Assembly: GCF_900113765.1 (NCBI RefSeq)
Contig: NZ_FOQO01000009.1
Span: 186,001 to 250,000 of the forward strand
From: Parapedobacter indicus
GTDB taxonomy: Bacteria; Bacteroidota; Bacteroidia; Sphingobacteriales; Sphingobacteriaceae
Direction: 5' to 3'
Length of the DNA: 64,000 nt
Positions 17,655-26,476 of this stretch are shown here, in pieces. The first letter of the stretch is position 1; every line of letters starts with the position of its first letter. The notes beneath the pieces are model-generated. The model was given only the letters and a program-made list of their open reading frames with translations, ran no database searches and was not told where the DNA came from. The translations under genes and the position numbers were made by a program.

Positions 17655-18113
17655 TCAAAATTCCAAACCGTGGCTCTTTTCCGACAGAAATGCACGCCAA
17701 GCGGCCCGATCCATTTCAAAAGTAAGGTCCTGTACCTGTAACTGATCTACAGGCACCCAACGAAATACCTGGTCGAGGTCCTTCCCATCTTCAAAATCAA
17801 AACGCTTTCTGCTAAACCGTCCTTGCAACGGCCCTTTGTTCCGAACCAGGTAATATACGCCAACCACCTGACTGTCATTGAACGCCGATTTCACGAAAAA
17901 ATCGGTGGTATGGATATGGTACAAAATTTCGATTGCTACACCGCACTCCTCGTTGAACTCGCGTTTGAGGCCTTCCAGCAGGCCTTCTCCATACTCCAGG
18001 CCACCCCCCGGAAATTTAGAGAACTCCAACCCCAACTCCCGTTCGTCACTAACGAGTACTTCATTGTTATGGTTAACCAAAAATCCATATACGCGTAGCG
18101 TGAATACATCCAT
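17655..18113 (-). CDS. Nudix hydrolase
   Basis: A cytoplasmic Nudix protein of 152 residues. The Nudix box G-x5-E-x7-RE-x2-EE-x-G is complete in GGLEYGEG...KREFNEECGV (residues about 36-60). Family members cleave nucleoside diphosphates linked to another group. The substrate cannot be inferred: the remaining sequence is short and neighbours give no clue. It is divergent from the acyl-ACP desaturase gene. Confidence 0.85.
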   Translation of the reverse strand: MDVFTLRVYGFLVNHNNEVLVSDERELGLEFSKFPGGGLEYGEGLLEGLKREFNEECGVAIEILYHIHTTDFFVKSAFNDSQVVGVYYLVRNKGPLQGRFSRKRFDFEDGKDLDQVFRWVPVDQLQVQDLTFEMDRAAWRAFLSEKSHGLEF

Positions 18114-18190
18114 TTCTTGATGGTGAATTTAAAACAATACAAAAGCTTCGACGGTTATTGCTGTATATTCGCTGCCGAAGAATAGGCGTA

Positions 18191-18214
18191 AAAATATGAT
18201 TCTTGTCATATTTT
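18191..18214. promoter_or_regulatory. Perfect inverted repeat in the Nudix/desaturase divergent region
   Basis: Arms AAAATATGA (18191-18199) and TCATATTTT (18206-18214) are exact inverted repeats with a 6-bp spacer. The repeat lies 45 bp upstream of the desaturase -7 element. It has the form of a dimeric repressor or activator site. Confidence 0.45.
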
Positions 18215-18258
18215 AAATATAATCGGTTGGTTAAAAAAATTTTTTCGGTGCATTTAAC

Positions 18259-18266
18259 TACCTTTG
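18259..18266 (+). promoter_or_regulatory. -7 element of the acyl-ACP desaturase gene
   Basis: TACCTTTG, an exact TAnnTTTG, ends 7 bp before the ATG at 18274. Transcription should begin within a few bases of the start codon, giving a nearly leaderless mRNA. Confidence 0.55.
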
Positions 18267-18273
18267 TGGAAAT

Positions 18274-19269
18274 ATGCAAGCGTTAACACAACAAATTCCG
18301 GAAGGGTCGAGAAAAGAGGTAATGGCTTACCTAGAGCCATTTATGTTGAACGAAATGAGCGAATACTTGAAGCCGGTGGAAGAAATGTGGCAGCCCGCCG
18401 ATCTTCTGCCCGACGCTTCACGCGACACCTTTTTTAACGAAATTAAAGATTTGCAAGAGAGTGCACGCGAGTTGTCCTATGACCTTGTAGCTGTATTGAT
18501 CGGTGATACGATTACCGAAGAAGCGTTGCCTACGTATGAATCGTGGCTCACCATGGTTGAAAATGTCAACAAAAATGAACAAGGTGGCTGGATGAAATGG
18601 GTACGTGCCTGGACCGCCGAAGAAAATCGGCACGGTGATTTACTCAACAAATATCTTTATCTCTCGGGGCGCGTAAACATGCGGGAGATGGAAATATCTA
18701 CGCAATATCTGCTTCAAGATGGCATTGAGATTGGTACGGGAAATGATCCCTACCGCAACTTTATTTATACTTCATTCCAAGAATTGGCCACCAACGTTTC
18801 CCATAGAAGGGTAGCCGGATTAGCAAAAAAAGATGGCGATAAACTGTTGGCCAAAATGTGTGGTGTCATTGCATCTGACGAGGCGAGACATGCCAAAGCG
18901 TACATGTCATTTATTTCCAAGGCAATGGAAGTTGACGCCAGCGAGGTGATGGTGGCGTTTGAAGACATGATGCGTAAAAAGATCGTCATGCCAGCTCATT
19001 TACTAAGGGAATCAGGCGAACCACAAGGTGAAGCCTTTACTCATTTCTCGGATGCGGCACAACGACTGGGTGTATACACAGCTATTGACTATGTGGATAT
19101 CCTGAAAGAACTGTTGCGTGAATGGAACGTTGAATCGATTAAGGAGCTGAATGAAGCCGGTGAACGCGCCAGAGATTACTTGGTACGACTGCCGGACCGC
19201 CTTTTACGACTGGCCGACCGGATGAAAATGCCGGAACAGCATTATCGCTTCAAGTGGATTCATGCATAA
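18274..19269 (+). CDS. Acyl-ACP desaturase (stearoyl-ACP 9-desaturase type)
   Basis: A soluble di-iron fatty-acid desaturase of 331 residues that puts a cis double bond into acyl-ACP. The two iron-binding motifs are EENRHG (Glu117, His120) and DEARHA (Glu203, His206), each preceded by its partner Glu in helices about 35-40 residues before. The conserved LKPVEEMWQPADLLPD segment is at residues 32-47. The start at 18274 keeps the usual N-terminal extension; a second Met (codon 17, 18322) has a better Shine-Dalgarno but would remove it. Likely tunes membrane fluidity. Its 3' end overlaps the convergent DUF1543 gene by 20 bp. Confidence 0.9.
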   Translation: MQALTQQIPEGSRKEVMAYLEPFMLNEMSEYLKPVEEMWQPADLLPDASRDTFFNEIKDLQESARELSYDLVAVLIGDTITEEALPTYESWLTMVENVNKNEQGGWMKWVRAWTAEENRHGDLLNKYLYLSGRVNMREMEISTQYLLQDGIEIGTGNDPYRNFIYTSFQELATNVSHRRVAGLAKKDGDKLLAKMCGVIASDEARHAKAYMSFISKAMEVDASEVMVAFEDMMRKKIVMPAHLLRESGEPQGEAFTHFSDAAQRLGVYTAIDYVDILKELLREWNVESIKELNEAGERARDYLVRLPDRLLRLADRMKMPEQHYRFKWIHA

Positions 19270-19813
19270 GCTTGCTTAGTTTAAGGTACCCGGGATGCAG
19301 TTCGTCGGCAACTGCCCGTTCTGCTTTTTCAATCACAATGACAAATTGTTCTTTCGCTCCCGGCGTGAGCACATCGTCAATTTCATAAATATCATCCACA
19401 TCAACCCCATATTTATCGTCGATATGGGATGAGATAGTATGCTTCCAAAATGCCTGATCTTTCGACTGCCGGACGGCTTCCGCCGCATCAGCGGCTACAG
19501 ACAGACATTTATAATGGTATTCCTCGAAATCATTTTCTTTATAACCTCCCAGATTGACAAAAAACAGCTTACGGTCTTTTTGGCTTCTATTCCAATCTTT
19601 CCGCTGTTTCACGCGTATCGTGTAGCCATCCACGACCGTCACTTCCCGCCAAGCGTCGATATGTATTCTGCCACCGGCTTCGGGCCAAAAATCAAGAATT
19701 TCCGGCACCAACTCCTTCAATGAAGTCCCGATACCGAAGAAGATATCATGTTGCTCGGTGTGCCGACCTTCCGGCTTGCATCCCACTAATAACATATAAA
19801 GCTTACGATCCAT
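19250..19813 (-). CDS. DUF1543 protein
   Basis: A protein of about 187 residues with the DUF1543 signature: LYMLLVGCKPEGRHTEQHDIFFGI at the N-terminus, then RIHIDAWREV and FFVNLGGY. No enzyme activity is known for the family. No signal peptide or membrane helix is seen. The ATG at 19813 is the start; upstream there is only a TTG. It follows the CtlX-like gene by 32 bp, and two -7 elements lie in the gap, so it may be read both from the operon and by itself. Confidence 0.75.
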   Translation of the reverse strand: MDRKLYMLLVGCKPEGRHTEQHDIFFGIGTSLKELVPEILDFWPEAGGRIHIDAWREVTVVDGYTIRVKQRKDWNRSQKDRKLFFVNLGGYKENDFEEYHYKCLSVAADAAEAVRQSKDQAFWKHTISSHIDDKYGVDVDDIYEIDDVLTPGAKEQFVIVIEKAERAVADELHPGYLKLSKLMHEST

Positions 19814-19815
19814 AA

Positions 19816-19839
19816 CAAAGGTATCTTTAAACAAAGGTA
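19816..19839 (-). promoter_or_regulatory. Two tandem -7 elements upstream of the DUF1543 gene
   Basis: TACCTTTG occurs twice on the minus strand, at 19839-19832 and 19823-19816, with a pitch of 16 bp. The nearer copy ends 2 bp before the ATG, so only the farther one would give a message that includes the start codon. Confidence 0.4.
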
Positions 19840-19845
19840 ACCATT

Positions 19846-20754
19846 TTATCCCGCACGTTCCGGGAGGAAAACTTCAGCTATCATGCAGCGTGCACTCCCC
19901 CCTCCATTCCGCTCAATCGTATCCAGCGATGTATGAAGAATGGGATTGAATGCCGTCAATTGTTCAAGCTGCTCGGTGTGCAATGAACGGTACGCCTGCG
20001 TCGACATGATCAGAAACCGTTTACCCGGTCTGTTTTTGACCTGCAGCATGTTGCCAGCAAATGCCTTCATCTGACGCATCGAGATAGGTATCTGTATTTT
20101 TCCCGACGTTTCGAGTATTTGGGATACGGACGATCGGTCGGATGGGGCAATGCTGTCCAGCGCAATTACGGCATACCGATCCGCTATACACATCATTACA
20201 TTGGTATGATAAATAGCCTGTCCCCGCTCGTCAAAAGCATCAAACACCACGGGTTGATAACCCATTTGTTTACAGAATAACCGGAAAAGCGATTCATCCG
20301 TGCGTGGCGAGCGGCATGCATAAGCTATTTTGTTGACACGATCCAGCACAAAACTTCCCGTTCCCTCCAGAAATTTTCCTTCTGCCTCATTAGGGGTATA
20401 ATCCAACGTACGGTGAATAACAAAACGTTTTTGGATGGATTCAAACACTGCCGGTTTACGTTCCAAGCGTCGATTTTCGGCAAACATCGGATATAAAACC
20501 AGTGAACCGTCTTCATGAAACGATATCCAGTTGTTCGGAAACACACTGTCCGGAGTATGGGGCATTTCTGTATCCTGCACAACGTGGACATCCATGTCGT
20601 TGCTGCGCAGTTTTTCAACAAATGCGTCGAATTCCCTGACCGCATGCTGTTGTATTTCCACGTTATCACCTGCTTCGGGCACCTGGAACGCGTTGTTTAC
20701 CGCTGTCTGCGCATTGTAGCCGAAAAGCACCGGTCGGATCATTAATAGCGTCAT
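19846..20754 (-). CDS. ctlX: CtlX-type citrulline/arginine-family hydrolase
   Basis: A guanidino-group-modifying enzyme of 302 residues. It begins with MIRPVLFGYNAQTAVNN, the start of the CtlX group named for citrulline utilisation; the fold is that of amidinotransferases and dimethylarginine hydrolases. Catalytic residues visible are the His in IYHTNVMM, the Asp/Glu in early strands, and a Cys in GGSARCMIAEVF near residue 291. It probably hydrolyses citrulline or a related ureido/guanidino compound. It lies 37 bp after the arginine-deiminase-like gene, with which it likely forms an arginine/citrulline route. Confidence 0.85.
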   Translation of the reverse strand: MTLLMIRPVLFGYNAQTAVNNAFQVPEAGDNVEIQQHAVREFDAFVEKLRSNDMDVHVVQDTEMPHTPDSVFPNNWISFHEDGSLVLYPMFAENRRLERKPAVFESIQKRFVIHRTLDYTPNEAEGKFLEGTGSFVLDRVNKIAYACRSPRTDESLFRLFCKQMGYQPVVFDAFDERGQAIYHTNVMMCIADRYAVIALDSIAPSDRSSVSQILETSGKIQIPISMRQMKAFAGNMLQVKNRPGKRFLIMSTQAYRSLHTEQLEQLTAFNPILHTSLDTIERNGGGSARCMIAEVFLPERAG

Positions 20755-20791
20755 AGCAACTTTGTTCAGTTAATCGGCAGCTCCTGTAACT

Positions 20792-22240
20792 TCAGTCTCT
20801 CAGCAGGGGCATACTCATGCAATGGAAGCCGCCCCGAGCACGAGACAATTCGGCGGAAGGCATGAGCACAAGTGTATCTTTCAATTCGTTTGCCCGTATA
20901 CTCCCTTCCTCAAGTTGCACCAGCAATTCCGTTACATCCATCACGCTGAACCCGGTCTCACGGAATGCCTCGATCGTTTTATCATTCCGGTCGTAACCCA
21001 GTACTACCCCGTTGCCAAGCGCCAGTAAATTGCAGCTATCGGTCCACTGCTCACGTGCGTCATACGGAAATTGGTTATTGCCTGACAAAAGGATGCGTAC
21101 ATGCTCGGGATCGCATCCAAAGTCGACGACACTGATGTCTATCAAGAGATCTTCCAACGAAGCAAAAAAACGCGTCGTTGCAGGGTCCTCTTTCCTGAAT
21201 TGGAAAATCTGCAGTTCCTGGGCGGTACGGGGCTGCACACCTAAAACACGGTGGACTTCATCGGTCTGCAATCCCTTCATATGTTTATTGGAAAAAACGC
21301 CGAGCATCACCCACACCTCGTCCTTTACCTGTGTAAATACGGTATCGATATGCATATAGTCCCGCTTGTTGGGGATTTTAATCACGGTGATCTTATCGAC
21401 TACGTTCTTTTCGAAAAGTTTTTTTACCGCCTGAGCAGCGGCTTCCGAATTCGTGCGTTCACTGATGCCTATCAGCACATGGTTTTTGCTGACCACCATG
21501 ACGTCGCCGCCTTCCAAGGTCACTTTCTCTGTTTCCGAATCATTGGGCAGTAAAAAGTGGTGCTGCGTATCCGTCAGCTCGATGATGTTGTCCCGATAGT
21601 GGGCAAAGAGCGGATGGTGGAAAAATATGTACTTGGCGATTAGTGCCTCTCGTTTGCGAGCTTCCTTTCTTGGTTTATTGAGTAGAATATGGTCGTTGAT
21701 GACAATGCCAATGTCACGGGTGAAGATAAAATTCGGGATCGGCGGAAAGATCAATTCACTTTCGTCGGACGTTCCGCTGAAGAATACCCGGGCCAACACC
21801 GCGGGTGAATATTCCATCAACCGGCGTTGCACCTCATAACTGCAGGCCTCTATGGCGCACACCGACGCAACCAACTGGTTTTTGATCGCCCTATCTTCCA
21901 GGATATCCATGAGTAATACCTGCAACTCCACGACCTGTTGTGAGTGGTAGAAATCCGGGTGATCGGGTTTATAAAAGTTTCGGTAATGTGCAGGTGCATC
22001 GATCTGGGTCAATCGGCCCTTTATTTTCGTTTCATCCAGGAAATACAGTAGAAGCTTGACATAATAGTCGTACTCGTTCGCCCGGATGGTATTTAAATGT
22101 ACGATGTCTTCAAACAACCAATCCTGCGCTTTGGAGGGCACTACTTTCCCCAAACCGCTGTCGGGACTGTGTATAAGTACCTTCCGCAGTTTTCCTACTT
22201 CCGAGGAAACGTTAATCCGGTTGTCTGCCGATAATGTCAT
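20792..22240 (-). CDS. Arginine deiminase family protein
   Basis: A protein of 482 residues of the arginine deiminase superfamily. It opens with a conserved LRKVLIHSP segment, has a LEGGDVMVV motif (Glu and Asp for guanidinium binding), HIDTVFTQV with the catalytic His and GGFHCMSMPLLRD with the nucleophilic Cys near residue 474. It would convert arginine to citrulline and ammonia. It is longer than classic ArcA (about 410), with insertions in the first 200 residues. It overlaps glmM by 29 bp, so translation is probably coupled, and it precedes the CtlX gene. Confidence 0.85.
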   Translation of the reverse strand: MTLSADNRINVSSEVGKLRKVLIHSPDSGLGKVVPSKAQDWLFEDIVHLNTIRANEYDYYVKLLLYFLDETKIKGRLTQIDAPAHYRNFYKPDHPDFYHSQQVVELQVLLMDILEDRAIKNQLVASVCAIEACSYEVQRRLMEYSPAVLARVFFSGTSDESELIFPPIPNFIFTRDIGIVINDHILLNKPRKEARKREALIAKYIFFHHPLFAHYRDNIIELTDTQHHFLLPNDSETEKVTLEGGDVMVVSKNHVLIGISERTNSEAAAQAVKKLFEKNVVDKITVIKIPNKRDYMHIDTVFTQVKDEVWVMLGVFSNKHMKGLQTDEVHRVLGVQPRTAQELQIFQFRKEDPATTRFFASLEDLLIDISVVDFGCDPEHVRILLSGNNQFPYDAREQWTDSCNLLALGNGVVLGYDRNDKTIEAFRETGFSVMDVTELLVQLEEGSIRANELKDTLVLMPSAELSRARGGFHCMSMPLLRD

Positions 22241-23606
22241 TGATTTCTTCCATAATATTCAACGCAATTTCCGAGGCTTGTTCCGGAGTAGGTGCTTCTG
22301 AATAAATGCGGATGATCGGCTCGGTGTTGGATTTACGAAGATGCACCCATCCGTGCTCAAAATCGATCTTCAGTCCGTCGATGGTGCTATGAGGCACCTG
22401 GTCATACCGTTGTTCCATCGTTTTCAGCAATCCATCGATGTCTAACGCTGGCGTCAGTGTGATTTTATTCTTGGACATGAAGTACGAAGGATAGCCCGTG
22501 CGCAATTCCGAAATGCGTTTACCGCTTCCGGCTAAATGCGTGAGGAAAAGCGCAATCCCGACCAATGCATCCCTTCCGTAATGACTGTCTGGATAAATCA
22601 CGCCGCCGTTACCTTCTCCACCGATTACCGCATTCACCTCCTTCATTTTGGTCACCACATTCACCTCGCCTACTGCGGCGGCGTGGTATTGGGAACCACT
22701 GGCGACCGTCACATCGCGCAACGCTCTTGTAGATGAGAGATTGGAAACGGTGTTTCCCGGTGTATGGCGGAGTACGTAATCGCTAACCGCTACTAAGGTA
22801 TATTCCTCTCCAAACATCTCGCCATTTTCCATAACGAAGCAAAGCCGGTCGACATCGGGATCCACGGCAATTCCCAGGTCTGCCTGTTGCGCGATAACTA
22901 ATGCGGATAAATCGGTTAGGTTTTCTGCGAGTGGTTCCGGATTGTGCGGAAAATGGCCATCCGGTTCACAATGAATCTTATAAATCGTCTGAACACCTAG
23001 GGCTTCCAGCAGCGCCGGCACAAAAATACCACCCGTTGAATTGACAGCATCCAAGGCAATTTTAAAATTGGCTTTCCGTATGGCTTCGGTATCCACCAAT
23101 GGAAGTGCCAATATCTGGTCTATGTGCTTTTGCAGGTAGCTATCCGTAAAGGTTACCCTGCCCAATGCATCGACATCCGAAAAATCAAAATCCAGGTTTT
23201 CTGCAATGTCCAACACTTGCCTCCCTTCGGAATCGCTGATAAATTCCCCCTTATCGTTCAGCAGTTTCAATGCATTCCACTGCGCAGGGTTATGACTGGC
23301 TGTAAGGATAATGCCCCCTCCGGCTTGTTCGCCGGGCACCGCTATTTCTACCGTTGGCGTGGTGGATAACCCAAGGTCTACCACATCCATTCCGATGCTT
23401 TGTAACGTACCGACGACCAGGTTACGGACCATATCACCCGAAATACGGGCATCCCGTCCTAAGACCATCTTATTGATTCCGGTTTTGTTTTGGATGAAGC
23501 GTCCGAATGCTGCCGTAAATTTAACGATATCAACCGGTGTAAGCGCTTTTCCTGGCCTACCCCCTATGGTACCCCGAATACCTGAGATGGATTTAATTAA
23601 CGTCAT
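22212..23606 (-). CDS. glmM: Phosphoglucosamine mutase
   Basis: Converts glucosamine-6-phosphate to glucosamine-1-phosphate for UDP-GlcNAc, hence peptidoglycan and lipopolysaccharide. The active-site phosphoserine loop is TASHNP, the metal loop is DPDVDR and the sugar-binding motif GEGNGG. The C-terminal phosphate-binding loop is RKSNTEPIIRIY. A longer frame extends to 23705, but the ATG at 23606 (MTLIKSISGIRGTIGG) is the family start and gives a normal 464 residues. The symbol rests on context; phosphomannomutase/phosphoglucomutase activity is possible in the same superfamily. Confidence 0.88.
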   Translation of the reverse strand: MTLIKSISGIRGTIGGRPGKALTPVDIVKFTAAFGRFIQNKTGINKMVLGRDARISGDMVRNLVVGTLQSIGMDVVDLGLSTTPTVEIAVPGEQAGGGIILTASHNPAQWNALKLLNDKGEFISDSEGRQVLDIAENLDFDFSDVDALGRVTFTDSYLQKHIDQILALPLVDTEAIRKANFKIALDAVNSTGGIFVPALLEALGVQTIYKIHCEPDGHFPHNPEPLAENLTDLSALVIAQQADLGIAVDPDVDRLCFVMENGEMFGEEYTLVAVSDYVLRHTPGNTVSNLSSTRALRDVTVASGSQYHAAAVGEVNVVTKMKEVNAVIGGEGNGGVIYPDSHYGRDALVGIALFLTHLAGSGKRISELRTGYPSYFMSKNKITLTPALDIDGLLKTMEQRYDQVPHSTIDGLKIDFEHGWVHLRKSNTEPIIRIYSEAPTPEQASEIALNIMEEINDIIGRQPD

Positions 23607-23710
23607 GTCGTTATTTTTGATTGCTAAATGGTCAACTACTTTTATATTGCTATCTTCGAAGCGGTAAAAATAGGAATATTGTTCTGGATAATTAAATTCA
23701 CCCATTCGAA

Positions 23711-23739
23711 TTGAAAATTCGGATTTATTCTTATTTTTG
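23711..23739 (+). promoter_or_regulatory. Promoter of the PAP2-ZIP unit
   Basis: TTG at 23711-23713, 18-bp spacer, TATTTTTG at 23732-23739. A full Bacteroidota promoter. Transcription would begin near 23745 and so supports the ATG at 23761 over a TTG at 23737. Confidence 0.65.
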
Positions 23740-23760
23740 TTGCAACTTTGTTTAATTTAC

Positions 23761-24345
23761 ATGATCGATCAACTCGTTTCATTAGATCAGGAGGCATTTC
23801 TGGCGATTAACCAGGGATTAAGCAATGTCTTCTTCGATTGGCTGATGCCTGTTTTGCGTAATCCCTACACATGGGCGCCTTTATATCTTTTCATCATTGT
23901 TTTTTGCATCAGGAATTACCGGAATAAAGGGTTGCTTATCGTACTCTTTATATTGATCACCTTCGGTATTGCCGATGCGTTGTCGTCGTCGGTAATCAAA
24001 AAATCGGTCAAGCGTATCCGGCCGTGCAATGATATTGAGTTTAAAGAGGAAGTTGCTGTACGGGTTAGATGCGGCAGCGGTTATAGTTTTACGTCGTCGC
24101 ATGCGGCTAACCATTTTGCGATTTCGACGGTGCTGATCATGATCTTTTACAGGCGCTGGAAGCATATCCTTTGGTTAGCGCTTATTTGGGCAGCACTTGT
24201 CAGCATTGCACAGGTATATGTAGGGGTTCACTATCCGTTAGACATTATCGCCGGAGCGTTATTGGGCTGCGCGATCGGTTACACAACCGGTTTGGTTTTC
24301 CGCGTGATTGTTCCTGATTTTGCACCTGTAAAAGGCGTATCATGA
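23761..24345 (+). CDS. PAP2-family membrane phosphatase
   Basis: An integral membrane phosphatase of about 194 residues. The three PAP2 motifs are present: KKSVKRIRP, then YSFTSSHA (catalytic His after Ser-Ser), then AQVYVGVHYPLD (second His and Asp). The second motif is TSSH rather than PSGH, within the known range. It probably removes phosphate from undecaprenyl diphosphate, phosphatidate or lipid A. The next gene begins within its stop (ATGA), so a ZIP transporter is translationally coupled to it. Confidence 0.87.
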   Translation: MIDQLVSLDQEAFLAINQGLSNVFFDWLMPVLRNPYTWAPLYLFIIVFCIRNYRNKGLLIVLFILITFGIADALSSSVIKKSVKRIRPCNDIEFKEEVAVRVRCGSGYSFTSSHAANHFAISTVLIMIFYRRWKHILWLALIWAALVSIAQVYVGVHYPLDIIAGALLGCAIGYTTGLVFRVIVPDFAPVKGVS

Positions 24346-25088
24346 GTTCCACGGTAATTATTACAATCTTATTTGTTTCGGCGTTTGCAAGTGGAATTTC
24401 CGTATTTTTTGTGAAACGGGATAATGCGAACGCACTTAAACTTATACTTTCCTTCAGTGGATCTTATTTGTTTGCTATCACAGTATTGCATTTGATTCCG
24501 CACGTGTATCATACCCACGATACTACGGACGAGTCGATTGGTCTATTTGTATTACTTGGCTTCTTGTTTCAACTGATTCTGGAGCAGTTTTCGCACGGAA
24601 TTGAACATGGACATATCCATCACATGCATCAATCAGGAACTACTATTTTTCCGTTTGGCATCATGTTTAGTTTATGTCTTCATGCCCTATTGGAAGGGAT
24701 GCCCTTGGCTGCGCACCATCAAACCCAGCTCACATTCGGTATCGCACTTCACCATGTTCCGGCAGCCTTTGCGCTCGGCAGTTTGTTACTCCATACATCG
24801 CTATCGAAGCGTTACATTGTCCTGCTGTTGGCCGTATTTGCATTTATGACTCCCTTGGGTTATTTATTCAGCAGGGCCATCAGCAAAGGGGAGATTGGTC
24901 ATATCGAGCAGTATTTCGATCGGATTATGGCTGTGGTTATTGGTATTTTTCTCCATATATCCACGACGATCTTATTTGAATCCGGTTCAGCCGATCATCA
25001 TAAATTTAACAAGAAGAAAATGGTGGCTGTCGGATTAGGCATCGCGGTTTCATTGCTGAATTTTTTATTTGATGCACATACGCACTGA
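24342..25088 (+). CDS. ZIP-family metal transporter
   Basis: A membrane protein of 248 residues with eight likely helices. The metal-site motifs of ZIP proteins are HALLEGMP (His114, Glu118, helix 4) and HHVPAAFALG (His137-His138, helix 5). A His-rich loop (HGIEHGHIHHMH, residues 85-96) fits metal binding. It imports zinc or a similar divalent metal. Overlaps the PAP2 gene by 4 bp. Confidence 0.88.
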   Translation: MSSTVIITILFVSAFASGISVFFVKRDNANALKLILSFSGSYLFAITVLHLIPHVYHTHDTTDESIGLFVLLGFLFQLILEQFSHGIEHGHIHHMHQSGTTIFPFGIMFSLCLHALLEGMPLAAHHQTQLTFGIALHHVPAAFALGSLLLHTSLSKRYIVLLLAVFAFMTPLGYLFSRAISKGEIGHIEQYFDRIMAVVIGIFLHISTTILFESGSADHHKFNKKKMVAVGLGIAVSLLNFLFDAHTH

Positions 25089-25098
25089 GAAATTATTC

Positions 25099-25575
25099 TC
25101 AGTGATCATCGGCCGCCAACGGCTGATACCCGCGGAGCTTGTCCAGCAATCCATTAAGAATACGGCATTCATCGTCGGTTATATTTTTTTGAAGTATATC
25201 CATCATCATCATACTTTCCTCAAGCGCTTCCAGCCTTTCCAGTCCTTTTTGCGTAATCATCACATCCACAGCCCGTCGATCTGTACTGCATTTACCTCTA
25301 GACACCAGTTCCTTGGCAACTAAACGATCAATAATACGCGAAACATCGGGCATTTTGTCCAGCATACGTTCCTTAACCAAACTGTTGGTAGCCGGCTTCG
25401 GATACTGCCCCCTCAATATGCGCAGCACATTGAATTGCTGCAACGTAATTTGCTCCAAATTGGCACGTTTTTCCAGAATACCGGTAATCCAATTACTGGT
25501 AAAGACGATATTTACGGTTGCCTTATGTTGTTCGTTGCGAAACTTACGTGTTTGTATTTCGTCTTCGATCCTCAT
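25099..25575 (-). CDS. MarR-family transcriptional regulator
   Basis: A 158-residue winged-helix protein. The recognition part is MPDVSRIIDRLVAKELVSRGKCSTDRR, with the typical Asp-Arg-Arg wing near residue 103. The N-terminus is helical and charged, the C-terminus a dimerisation helix. Its targets are not evident: neighbours on both sides are housekeeping. It converges on the ZIP gene with a 10-bp gap. A distant -7 element (25697-25704) is the only promoter candidate. Confidence 0.88.
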   Translation of the reverse strand: MRIEDEIQTRKFRNEQHKATVNIVFTSNWITGILEKRANLEQITLQQFNVLRILRGQYPKPATNSLVKERMLDKMPDVSRIIDRLVAKELVSRGKCSTDRRAVDVMITQKGLERLEALEESMMMMDILQKNITDDECRILNGLLDKLRGYQPLAADDH

Positions 25576-25696
25576 CCGTATAGTTATTTAGTTTTCCTGT
25601 ATTCGTCGAACTGCTTGTTAGTTGTTGTCACTCGAATCATCATTTCTCCGAAGACAAATTAAGTAACTATAAGCTAACAATTTAGTAGATTCGGCT

Positions 25697-25704
25697 CAAA
25701 AGTA
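25697..25704 (-). promoter_or_regulatory. Candidate -7 element upstream of the MarR gene
   Basis: The minus strand reads TACTTTTG, matching TAnnTTTG, but 122 bp upstream of the start codon, which would give an unusually long leader. Confidence 0.3.
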
Positions 25705-25730
25705 AACATTTTTTACCAATGGAACAGGCA

Positions 25731-26471
25731 TCACGGATTTATTGGTTCGCGATGTAATGTTTTCATCAATCTCAAAAATTCTGTTACCGCTTTTTTCTTT
25801 CCTTCGTCGTACCGATAGTCAATACTTTCCATCAGGTACTGGCGATAATCAAAATCAAGTCGTTTGGGCAACTGGTTGATGAGCACATCACGCTGGGTCA
25901 ATCCATAAGCCAATGCACCATTAAATGATTCGATGAATGAAACCTCCAATGGTTTATTGGCAACCCAAGCGGCGAAAGCAAACGGAAGTCCCGTCAGTTT
26001 CTGCCAATACCACGACAAATCATAGGCATATGGATGCGCATATTGCTTTCCAAATGTCCGATCGCCGATTTCCACGTATGCATCGGCTTTTCCTTCCTTT
26101 ACTACCTGCACCTCAAGGTTCCAATAATCCCGCAGTAAAATCTGCGCCAATCCATTTGATGTTCGGGATTGACCGTCCAACCGGAGCGACTCGATATCTT
26201 CAATCGGCTTTTCGCTGAAAATAAACACCGAATTAACCGCCCCCGAGGCACCTAAACAATAGTCTGAAACAACTTCCGCTTGGGGAATCTCCAGCAACGC
26301 TGCTACCGGCACAATACCTAAATCCGCCTCGTTGTGAATTAGCTTGTGTGCACAACTGCTTGGCACATCCAGGCTCAATTCGATCTGGCTGATGACGGGT
26401 GAATGCTGTAATCCGTAGATAAACGGTAGCGTATTGGTATAAGATACCGCGGATACACGAACTTTTTCCAT
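25731..26471 (-). CDS. mqnA: Chorismate dehydratase of the futalosine menaquinone pathway
   Basis: A protein of 246 residues of the MqnA/MqnD solute-binding-like fold. The start VRVSAVSYTNTLPFIYGL and the ADLGIVPVAALLEI segment are typical of MqnA, which makes 3-enolpyruvylbenzoate from chorismate. It is the third gene of a leftward operon headed by mqnE, with a 5-bp gap to the phosphatase gene. Confirms that menaquinone is made by the futalosine route. Confidence 0.85.
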   Translation of the reverse strand: MEKVRVSAVSYTNTLPFIYGLQHSPVISQIELSLDVPSSCAHKLIHNEADLGIVPVAALLEIPQAEVVSDYCLGASGAVNSVFIFSEKPIEDIESLRLDGQSRTSNGLAQILLRDYWNLEVQVVKEGKADAYVEIGDRTFGKQYAHPYAYDLSWYWQKLTGLPFAFAAWVANKPLEVSFIESFNGALAYGLTQRDVLINQLPKRLDFDYRQYLMESIDYRYDEGKKKAVTEFLRLMKTLHREPINP

Positions 26472-26476
26472 GCTTA

